Origin: JBGQDM01 sp041495845
Lineage (GTDB): Bacteria > Acidobacteriota > Terriglobia > Terriglobales > Acidobacteriaceae
Reading direction: 5' to 3'
Length of the DNA: 5,295 bases
Assembly: GCA_041495845.1 (NCBI GenBank)
Contig: JBGQDM010000158.1
Location: 1-5,295, forward strand
Positions within the stretch are counted from its first letter, which is position 1, and every line of letters begins with the position of its first letter. Shown piece by piece: positions 1 through 5,024 of the stretch. The notes under the pieces were generated by a model that saw nothing but the letters and a program-made list of their open reading frames with translations, did not search any database and was not told where the DNA came from. A program made the position numbers and the translations under genes.

Positions 1-22
1 AGGGCTGGTTCGCAGGGGGAAG

Positions 23-34
23 GCACGTGCGCAC
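23..34. repeat. Overlapping palindromes GCACGTGC / GTGCGCAC
   Basis: Two perfect 8-bp palindromes, GCACGTGC (23-30) and GTGCGCAC (27-34), overlap by four bases. They lie about 60 bases downstream of the leftward promoter candidate at 98-127, so they would fall in the leader or the start of the next gene to the left. They could be a protein-binding site or chance in GC-rich DNA. Only the symmetry itself is seen. Confidence 0.25.
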
Positions 35-97
35 AAATCACACTCCCTAAGGGTCTGATGGCGATTCCAACGAAGGGCGCACTCCAACAGTGTCCGC

Positions 98-127
98 ATA
101 ATAGCCGCCAGATCGCAAAACTGGCAA
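98..127 (-). promoter_or_regulatory. Candidate sigma70-type promoter reading leftward, downstream of sdhA
   Basis: On the minus strand a TTGCCA box (122-127) matches the TTGACA consensus at five of six positions. It is followed after 18 bases by TATTAT (98-103), which also matches TATAAT at five of six. Transcription would start near position 91 and run out of the left edge. The site lies about 150 bases after the sdhA stop, in a stretch with no convincing gene, which is where a promoter for the next gene would sit. No clear start codon with a good ribosome binding site follows before the edge; a GTG near position 33 with GGGAG upstream is only a possibility. Confidence 0.45.
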
Positions 128-223
128 GGTTTTCCGCTTGGAAATGGACTCGCAAGTGCTCCCCTCGGGTGGCTCTACGAACGTGTACTTGACCGCCATC
201 TGCCGATCCGGAGATGAACCCTC

Positions 224-251
224 GTGCACCCCCCCAAGCCAGGGGTTGCAC
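224..251 (-). terminator. Hairpin 24 bases after the sdhA stop codon
   Basis: An imperfect inverted repeat pairs GTGCA (224-228) with TGCAC (247-251). After one mismatch (229 against 246), CCCC (230-233) pairs with GGGG (242-245), leaving an 8-base loop. On the sdhA transcript this gives a nine-pair GC-rich stem. No run of U follows, so it is not a classical intrinsic terminator. It could protect the 3' end, attenuate read-through, or work with Rho. The structure is seen in the sequence; the role is inferred. Confidence 0.4.
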
Positions 252-275
252 TGGTTGCGCGGTCGTGCCGGCAAC

Positions 276-2054
276 TCAGGCAGCCGCGTCGTAGCGGCGC
301 GGACGTGGCGGAATCAGCGACGTATCCACCGCCTCAAACTCAAACCGTGGCTCGTTGGCATCGGGCGCGAACGTGGCCTTGGTCGTCTTCAACCAGTTCT
401 TGTCGTCACGGTCGGGGAAGTCAGGCTTGTAGTGCGAGCCCCGCGATTCGTCGCGCATGGCCGCTCCTTGCACCACCACGCGTGCCAGTTGCAGCATGTT
501 GTAGAGCTGCCGCGTGAAGGCCACGCTGGTGTTGGCCCACTGCGAGCGGTCGCTCAGGTTTACCCGGTTGAAGCGCTCGAGAAATTCGCATATCTTCGCG
601 TCGGCTTCTTTGAGGTTCTTGTTGTAACGGACGACGGTGCAGTTGCGGGTCATCAGTTCGCCCAGTTCGCGCCAGAGCTTGAACGGGTTTTCCGTCCCCT
701 GATTGTTCATCAAGCCGGTGTTGACCTCTCCCTGGCGTTTGCGCTCGGCATCGAAAGCGCCGTTGGCGCCGGGCTGCTGCACCCCTTTGGCGTATTTCAT
801 CGCGGCCGGGCCCGCCACAAAGCCGCCAAAGATGCAGGAGACCAGCGAGTTCGCCCCTAACCGGTTGGCCCCGTGATACTGGTATTCGCATTCGCCCGCC
901 GCGTAGATGCCGGCGATGTTGGTGGACTGGCTGTAATCCACCCAGAGGCCCCCCATGGTGTAGTGCACACCCGGGAAAATCTTCATGGGCGTGTCGCGGG
1001 GATCGTCGCCGACAAACTTCTCGTAGATTTCGAGAATGCCTTCCAGCTTGCGGTCGAGCACCTTGCGGTCAATGTGGGTGAGATCGAGATAGACCATGGG
1101 CTGGCCGTCAATGCCGAGGTCGTGCTCGTAGACAACTTTGTGGATGGCGCGCGTGGCCACGTCGCGGGGCACGAGGTTGCCATACTTGGGATACCACTCT
1201 TCCAGAAAATACCAACGCTCGTTCTGCGGAATCGAGCGGGCGTCGCGCTTGTCACCCTTTTGCTTGGGCACCCAGACGCGGCCGCCTTCGCCGCGCGCCG
1301 ATTCAGACATCAGGCGCAGTTTGTCTTCGCCTGGAATCGCGGTGGGATGCACCTGAATGAACTCACCGTTGGCGTAGTAGCAGCCTTGCTGATAGAGCGC
1401 GGATTGGGCCGAGCCGGTACACACCACCGAGTTGGTGGATTTGCCGAAGATGGCGCCGATGCCGCCGGTGCAGATGATGATGGCGTCGGCCGCGAAGGTG
1501 CGGACCTCCATCGAGCGCAGGTCCATGGCGCAAATGCCCCGACAAACGCGGTTTCCGTCCAGCACTGCCGACAGGAATTCCCAGTGCTCGTATTTCTTTA
1601 CTTTGCCTTCCGACTCGAAGCGCCGCACCTGCTCGTCCAGGGCGTAGAGAAGCTGTTGGCCGGTGGTCGCGCCGGCGAACGCAGTGCGATGGTGCAGAGT
1701 GCCCCCGAACCGGCGAAAATCGAGTAGGCCTTCCGCCGTGCGATTGAAAGGCACACCCATGCGATCGAGAAGATCGATGATGCCCGGAGCGGCATCGCAC
1801 ATGGCTTTGATGGGTGGCTGGTTGCCCAGAAAATCGCCGCCGTAGACGGTGTCATCAAGATGCTGCCAGGTGGAATCGCCTTCGCCCTTGAGATTCTTGG
1901 CGGCGTTGATGCCGCCCTGCGCGCAAACCGAGTGCGAGCGCTTGACCGGGACGACCGAAAACAAGTCCACCTCACCGCCCATTTCCGCGATCTTGATGAC
2001 CGCGGACAATCCCGCCAGCCCGCCTCCCACCACGATGATCTTCGGATTCGCCAT
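276..2054 (-). CDS. sdhA: Succinate dehydrogenase flavoprotein subunit SdhA (B-type)
   Basis: This subunit oxidises succinate to fumarate with covalently bound FAD and passes electrons to the iron-sulfur subunit, on the cytoplasmic face of the membrane. The 592-residue length is close to Bacillus subtilis SdhA (about 586). The dinucleotide-binding GGGLAG lies at residues 10-15. RSHSVCAQGGIN at 39-50 contains the FAD-linking His41 and is closer to the Bacillus form than to the E. coli form. The catalytic set is present: His236 (HPTAIPG), Arg254 (SESARGEGGR), His364 (HYTMGG) and Arg398 (HGANRLGANSL). The ATG at 2052-2054 is the only start available after the sdhC stop. A GGAGGGG (2067-2073) lies 12 bases upstream, slightly far for a ribosome binding site. 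It follows sdhC after 28 bases and is surely co-transcribed with it. Fumarate reductase is biochemically near-identical and cannot be fully excluded, but the sdhC-sdhA arrangement favours succinate dehydrogenase. Confidence 0.97.
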   Translation of the reverse strand: MANPKIIVVGGGLAGLSAVIKIAEMGGEVDLFSVVPVKRSHSVCAQGGINAAKNLKGEGDSTWQHLDDTVYGGDFLGNQPPIKAMCDAAPGIIDLLDRMGVPFNRTAEGLLDFRRFGGTLHHRTAFAGATTGQQLLYALDEQVRRFESEGKVKKYEHWEFLSAVLDGNRVCRGICAMDLRSMEVRTFAADAIIICTGGIGAIFGKSTNSVVCTGSAQSALYQQGCYYANGEFIQVHPTAIPGEDKLRLMSESARGEGGRVWVPKQKGDKRDARSIPQNERWYFLEEWYPKYGNLVPRDVATRAIHKVVYEHDLGIDGQPMVYLDLTHIDRKVLDRKLEGILEIYEKFVGDDPRDTPMKIFPGVHYTMGGLWVDYSQSTNIAGIYAAGECEYQYHGANRLGANSLVSCIFGGFVAGPAAMKYAKGVQQPGANGAFDAERKRQGEVNTGLMNNQGTENPFKLWRELGELMTRNCTVVRYNKNLKEADAKICEFLERFNRVNLSDRSQWANTSVAFTRQLYNMLQLARVVVQGAAMRDESRGSHYKPDFPDRDDKNWLKTTKATFAPDANEPRFEFEAVDTSLIPPRPRRYDAAA

Positions 2055-2082
2055 GCTCGTCCAGTGCCCCTCCGTGGGCGGG

Positions 2083-2829
2083 TTATTCGGTTAGCGCGGG
2101 CTTCGCTTCTTCCACTGCGCGGGCCCCGGCCGGATCCACCGCCTGCCGTTCGAAACGCACGCGCAGGCTATACAGGCTGGCCACACCCACCCCGCTCATG
2201 ACCAGAAACAGTCCCAGGCAAGCGACCAGGAAGCGTTGGCGGGCCTTCTCGCCGGAAGTGATACCCCACTTGGCGGCGAACAGCCACACGCCGTAAGCAA
2301 AGTGCCAGCACGCGGCCACCAGCCCGACCACGTAGAACGCGAGGTACACGGGTGAAAATAATTCCACCTGCACCTTGCCAAAAGACGCGCCAGGAAATGC
2401 GTGCAAATCAATGCCGGTAAAACGCAGCGAGTAGGTATGCCAGGCGATGTATGCGAACGCGATGGCCCCCGTCCAGCGTTGGGCGGTGTATAGCCAGTTG
2501 CCGGTCCAGGGATAGCTGATCAGATTGCTCTCCCCGCGATACCAAATATAGAAACCGTAGCCGGCGTGGAACAGAATGGGCAGCCAGATGCCGAACAGTT
2601 CGAGCAGCGGTACCAGCGGCAGGCTGGCCAGAAAACGGACTTGATGGGCGTAGGCGGTGGGGCCATTGATGGTGGCGGAGTTGGAAATCAGGATGTGCTC
2701 GAAAAGAAATGCTCCCACCGGAACGATGCCGCTGAGCGAATGGAGGCGCCGCAGCAGAAATGAAAACCCCTGGCCGGCGCGCAACGGTGCCACACCGGCG
2801 CGGGGAACTGCCGAGACCGAAGAACCCAC
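2083..2829 (-). CDS. sdhC: Succinate dehydrogenase cytochrome b558 membrane subunit SdhC
   Basis: This is the membrane anchor of B-type succinate:quinone oxidoreductase. It carries two haem b groups and the quinone site and docks SdhA and SdhB. The 248 residues hold five hydrophobic segments, roughly 31-50, 70-96, 116-138, 160-186 and 199-222. Recalled alignment to B. subtilis SdhC (202 residues) places all four haem ligands: His45 (LFEH), His88 (LFHAGYG), His131 (IAWH) and His176 (CWHFAYG). The RRLHSLSG signature is at 27-34 and KWGIT at 187-191. Compared with Bacillus it has about 17 extra N-terminal residues and a polar tail of about 26 residues after the last helix. The start is GTG at 2827-2829, supported by AAGGAG six bases upstream. 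It is first of the sdhC-sdhA pair and is preceded by a promoter candidate at 2873-2902. Menaquinone as the partner is inferred from the B-type architecture. Confidence 0.94.
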   Translation of the reverse strand: MGSSVSAVPRAGVAPLRAGQGFSFLLRRLHSLSGIVPVGAFLFEHILISNSATINGPTAYAHQVRFLASLPLVPLLELFGIWLPILFHAGYGFYIWYRGESNLISYPWTGNWLYTAQRWTGAIAFAYIAWHTYSLRFTGIDLHAFPGASFGKVQVELFSPVYLAFYVVGLVAACWHFAYGVWLFAAKWGITSGEKARQRFLVACLGLFLVMSGVGVASLYSLRVRFERQAVDPAGARAVEEAKPALTE

Positions 2830-2835
2830 TGAACT

Positions 2836-2841
2836 CTCCTT
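2836..2841 (-). promoter_or_regulatory. Ribosome binding site of sdhC
   Basis: AAGGAG on the minus strand ends six bases before the GTG at 2827-2829. It is the best Shine-Dalgarno sequence in the window and settles the choice of this GTG as the sdhC start, since the reading frame alone offers no ATG near the N-terminus. Confidence 0.8.
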
Positions 2842-2872
2842 ACGACCACAGGCGTCGAGCGCGCAACCGTTG

Positions 2873-2902
2873 ATTATGGTGATGTGGTGAAAGGGAAGTC
2901 AA
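2873..2902 (-). promoter_or_regulatory. Candidate sigma70-type promoter of sdhC-sdhA
   Basis: On the minus strand TTGACT (2897-2902, five of six to consensus) is separated by 18 bases from CATAAT (2873-2878, five of six). Transcription would start near 2866, giving a leader of about 37 bases before the sdhC GTG, with the ribosome binding site correctly placed. Its position, between the rdgB stop and sdhC, suggests the sdh genes form their own transcription unit. No operator-like inverted repeat was found next to the boxes. Confidence 0.6.
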
Positions 2903-2935
2903 GTCGAGAAGCGGCGAGAACAAAAAATCCTAAAT

Positions 2936-2953
2936 CGCAGAGAACGCAGAGAA
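2936..2953. repeat. 9-bp tandem repeat CGCAGAGAA, two exact copies
   Basis: CGCAGAGAA occurs twice head to tail (2936-2944 and 2945-2953), followed by two further A bases. It sits in a purine-rich (plus strand) spacer between rdgB and sdhC, upstream of the sdhC promoter candidate. Similar CGCAGAG-type tandem units are, from memory, common between genes in Acidobacteriota and some other soil bacteria. That makes this a likely copy of a dispersed intergenic repeat rather than a gene-specific operator. Confidence 0.6.
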
Positions 2954-2963
2954 ACCCAAAAGA

Positions 2964-3000
2964 CTGAAAGCCTAAAGCTGAAAGCCGAGAGCTGAAGGCT
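2964..3000. repeat. 14-bp tandem repeat CTGAAAGCC-N5, about 2.6 copies
   Basis: CTGAAAGCCTAAAG (2964-2977), CTGAAAGCCGAGAG (2978-2991) and CTGAAGGCT (2992-3000) form a direct repeat with a period of 14. The last partial copy runs into the rdgB stop codon (2999-3001), so the array abuts the 3' end of rdgB. The units are direct, not inverted, so it is not a hairpin terminator. Variable-number repeats of this kind between genes are usually slippage-prone non-coding DNA. Confidence 0.65.
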
Positions 3001-3619
3001 AGCCGCTAGCAGCTACTTCCCATTCGAGAAACTTGCGGAAAGCGGCGCCGCGGTGGCTGTAAAGCGCTCTCTCTTCCGGTTCGAGTTCGGCGAAGGTGCG
3101 GTTGAGTGCCGGGAAAATAAACAACGGGTCGTAGCCGAAGCCATGCCTGCCCCGCGGCGCGTCGAGCAGGACACCGCAGGCTTCTCCACGGAAGACTGCA
3201 ACGGTCGCGCCGTCGCGCGCAGCCGCGAGAACGCAGACGAAGCGCGCCGTGCGCTTTTCTGCCGCGACGGCGATAAGTTCGCCGAGTAGGCGGGCGTTGT
3301 TGGCAGCGTCCGTAGAATTGCCGGTGGCGGTCGAAGCATCAATCGCGCCGTAGCGCGCGGAATGCACCCCGGGCGCGCCACCGAGCGCGTCCACCTCCAG
3401 GCCCGAGTCATCCGCCAGGACCAGTTCACCCGGCAGATAGCGACTGTAATGCTCAGCCTTCTTGCGTGCGTTCGCTTCAAAGGTCGAGCCGTCCTCCACC
3501 GCCTCGGGAATCGAAGCGAAATTTGGCAGCGCGAGGACTTCCACGCCGCGATTGCGCGCGACCCCGACGAAGTCGCGGAGTTTGCCAGGGTTGCCGGTGG
3601 CAATGTAAATGCCCATCAT
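2999..3619 (-). CDS. rdgB: RdgB/HAM1 family XTP/dITP pyrophosphatase
   Basis: This cytoplasmic enzyme hydrolyses non-canonical purine triphosphates (XTP, dITP, ITP) to the monophosphate and pyrophosphate, keeping deaminated bases out of DNA and RNA. The 206 residues match the usual size of about 200. Family motifs appear in order: the nucleotide-binding ATGNPGK at 7-13 with Lys13; ADDSGLEVDALGGAPG at 69-84, where Asp71 corresponds to the E. coli catalytic Asp69; SARYG at 87-91; GFGYDPLF at 160-167; and SHRGAA at 188-193. Two ATG codons stand in tandem (3617-3619 and 3614-3616) and either could be used. No strong ribosome binding site is visible; GGCGGG about 15 bases upstream is the closest. 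It lies alone, 220 bases after the PilZ gene and 169 bases before sdhC. All key residues appear intact. Confidence 0.95.
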   Translation of the reverse strand: MMGIYIATGNPGKLRDFVGVARNRGVEVLALPNFASIPEAVEDGSTFEANARKKAEHYSRYLPGELVLADDSGLEVDALGGAPGVHSARYGAIDASTATGNSTDAANNARLLGELIAVAAEKRTARFVCVLAAARDGATVAVFRGEACGVLLDAPRGRHGFGYDPLFIFPALNRTFAELEPEERALYSHRGAAFRKFLEWEVAASG

Positions 3620-3717
3620 GCGAAGGTCTGTGCCCGCCAGAATAACAGCGCGACGGCGGAGCCGGCGTGCCCACTAGACCGGCGACGTGGACCAGGCGCC
3701 AGAACTTTTCATGGAAT

Positions 3718-3745
3718 TGCAACCTCACTGCAACCTGGCTGCAAC
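3718..3745. repeat. Three TGCAAC boxes at an 11-bp period
   Basis: TGCAAC occurs at 3718-3723, 3729-3734 and 3740-3745, each exactly 11 bp apart; the first two are extended to TGCAACCT. On the rdgB strand this reads as GTTGCA three times. The array lies about 100 bases upstream of the rdgB start in a non-coding gap. Spacing of one helical turn puts all copies on one face of the DNA, which fits a cooperative binding site, but a simple tandem duplication would look the same. No promoter boxes of good quality were found beside it. Confidence 0.5.
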
Positions 3746-3792
3746 ATTCGCCGGATAGATTGGCTCCACGAAGTAGACGGCCAATAGGGCGG

Positions 3793-3832
3793 CAGCAAGG
3801 CTCGCGCTAGAGACGGGGCGCGGGCTTTGCTG
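3793..3832 (-). terminator. Hairpin directly after the PilZ gene, probable transcript end
   Basis: AGCAAGGCTCGCGC (3794-3807) and GCGCGGGCTTTGCT (3818-3831) form an inverted repeat of 14 positions with two mismatches and a 10-base loop. One more C-G pair lies outside (3793 with 3832). It begins seven bases after the PilZ stop codon on the minus-strand transcript, where a terminator is expected. No U run follows, so termination may need Rho, or the stem may only stabilise the 3' end. In minus-strand RNA the two mismatches are A-C; in a plus-strand RNA both would be G-U pairs and the stem would be continuous. Confidence 0.5.
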
Positions 3833-3839
3833 TGTTGGC

Positions 3840-4988
3840 TTAGGCGTTGGCGCTGGAGGCGGTTTTGGGTTCGTTCTGGCCGCGTTGGCTGGCCAGTTCG
3901 GCAAGAAAATCGACCTGCGATCGGCCTTCTTCGTGGCGCAGCAAATAAAGCAACGGATCGATTTCGGAATCGTCACTGAGGCCGGCGAACGCCTGTTCTC
4001 GCGGCAACAGCTCGCGAGGAACCACACTCAACTCAGGCGCTGAGTCGGGAGCTGAGATCAGGAACTGCAGGAACTCTTCCACCGCCTGCTTCTGCGCTTC
4101 GGTTTCAGACGCGAATTCAATGCCCATGCCATGAGCCGGATGCAGGATGCGCACCAGGCCTTCGGCGTGGGCTTCGCGGGTGCCGGCTTTCAAGCACAAC
4201 TCCAACCGAGTCGCCGGAGGCAGGGGTGAGCCCGTCTCGACATAGCATCCACCCAGGCTGAGGTCGGTGAGTTTGCCGGGAATTGCTGGTGCAGCGCTTC
4301 CGTCGGACTTGCCGCTGGCGGTGCTGCGCAGCCAGGCGGTGAGCGCGTCTCTGTCCGCATCCGCCAGGGTTTCAAAGCGGACTCCGGCTTCACCATTGGC
4401 GCGGGCCCAGGCCACGGTGCCGCGGCCGCGGATGGCTTCGGTGCTATCGGCCAGGTAGAAAGCGAAACTGAGCTCGGTAAAGCTGGCGGGTGATTCCGCA
4501 GCCAGCACGTCCATGCCGTCGGCTGAAAGATCGAGGATGATGCCTTCAACTTCTGGCGAGTCCTGCCAGGCAAGCGACACCGGCAACTGAATGGGTACGC
4601 GAGCGGCGCGGCGGCGGTCGCGATTCATCAACGAGGAAATGGCAGTCATCAGCGAACGCACAGCGCCTTCCGAGGCCGGCCGATAGAGTACAAAATGTGC
4701 GCCCAGTTCCAGCGCCATCGGACGTTGCGTGTCGTCATCCACCAGGGCGACCAGCAGAAGCGTCGAATTCGCATTGGCCGCGGTCAGCGCTTGCAGCAGG
4801 GAAGCGGCCATGGCGGCGTCGCTGAAGTCGACGAACACCAGGTCCGTGGGACGCTCCTGCAGCAACTGCAGGGCTTCGGGTGCATCGTTGACGCGGGCCG
4901 ACTCAACCTCGAACCGGGCGAGGATCTGCCGCAGCGCATTGGCGGCGACAGGGTCTTTGTTGACCAGAATGGCATGAGCGATGGCCAT
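3840..4988 (-). CDS. Degenerate receiver domain plus two PilZ domains
   Basis: This is probably a cytoplasmic signalling protein that senses cyclic di-GMP; the output partner is unknown. Residues 1-120 resemble a response-regulator receiver. Asp54 (DLVFVDF) sits at the phospho-acceptor place, but the acidic pocket reads NKD (10-12), the usual Thr/Ser near 81-82 is Ala/Leu, and the conserved Lys-Pro is Arg103-Pro104. It is therefore likely phosphorylation-independent or atypical. PilZ domain 1 (about 123-222) has the full c-di-GMP signature: Arg126-x3-Arg130 and Asp153-x-Ser155-x2-Gly158. PilZ domain 2 (about 232-312) keeps Asp242-x-Ser244-x2-Gly247 but has no RxxxR, so it probably does not bind the ligand by itself. 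A 70-residue tail with acidic and polar stretches follows. The ATG at 4986-4988 has GAGGAAG nine bases upstream. The gene starts 36 bases after the small coiled-coil gene, probably in the same operon. Domain calls come from motifs, not a profile search. Confidence 0.9.
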   Translation of the reverse strand: MAIAHAILVNKDPVAANALRQILARFEVESARVNDAPEALQLLQERPTDLVFVDFSDAAMAASLLQALTAANANSTLLLVALVDDDTQRPMALELGAHFVLYRPASEGAVRSLMTAISSLMNRDRRRAARVPIQLPVSLAWQDSPEVEGIILDLSADGMDVLAAESPASFTELSFAFYLADSTEAIRGRGTVAWARANGEAGVRFETLADADRDALTAWLRSTASGKSDGSAAPAIPGKLTDLSLGGCYVETGSPLPPATRLELCLKAGTREAHAEGLVRILHPAHGMGIEFASETEAQKQAVEEFLQFLISAPDSAPELSVVPRELLPREQAFAGLSDDSEIDPLLYLLRHEEGRSQVDFLAELASQRGQNEPKTASSANA

Positions 4989-4997
4989 CGAACGTTG

Positions 4998-5004
4998 CTT
5001 CCTC
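4998..5004 (-). promoter_or_regulatory. Ribosome binding site of the PilZ gene
   Basis: GAGGAAG on the minus strand ends nine bases before the ATG at 4986-4988, inside the 36-base gap after the upstream gene. It supports this ATG as the start and suggests independent translation initiation rather than coupling. Confidence 0.6.
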
Positions 5005-5024
5005 GAGACGGAAAAAATTTGCGT

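Noticed and set aside
107..125. GCCAG / CTGGC inverted repeat with a 9-base loop
   Set aside because: A five-pair stem is expected by chance at this GC content, and it overlaps the promoter candidate without a clear relation to it.
47..274. A 75-codon minus-strand frame directly behind sdhA, with a TTG start (or 50 codons from an ATG at 197-199)
   Set aside because: It has no good ribosome binding site, no recognisable motif, third-position GC (about 62% in the 50-codon part) that looks lower than in sdhA, and both the hairpin and the promoter candidate lie inside it. It could still be a real small gene, but nothing in the sequence supports that.
138..1727. Long plus-strand open frames (240 and 284 codons) opposite sdhA
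   Set aside because: They are antisense to a gene with all catalytic residues intact. High GC content commonly leaves such frames open, and their translations show no family motif.
2964..3000. 14-bp repeats considered as an rdgB terminator or short CRISPR-like array
   Set aside because: The units are direct and adjacent with no spacers, and no inverted arms or U run are present.
3718..3745. TGCAAC array considered as -35/-10 boxes of an rdgB promoter
   Set aside because: The best pairing (TTGCAG, 17 bases, TGCAAT) matches consensus at only three and four positions. It is better described as a repeat or possible operator.
3725..3839. Minus-strand frame continuing past the PilZ stop, with a hydrophobic stretch followed by EPIYPANVAARLQ, resembling the start of a TonB C-terminal domain
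   Set aside because: It has no start codon or ribosome binding site of its own and ends within the TGCAAC repeats. The remaining 70 or so residues of a TonB domain are absent in any frame. The PilZ protein already has a natural end, so a frameshifted fusion is not supported.
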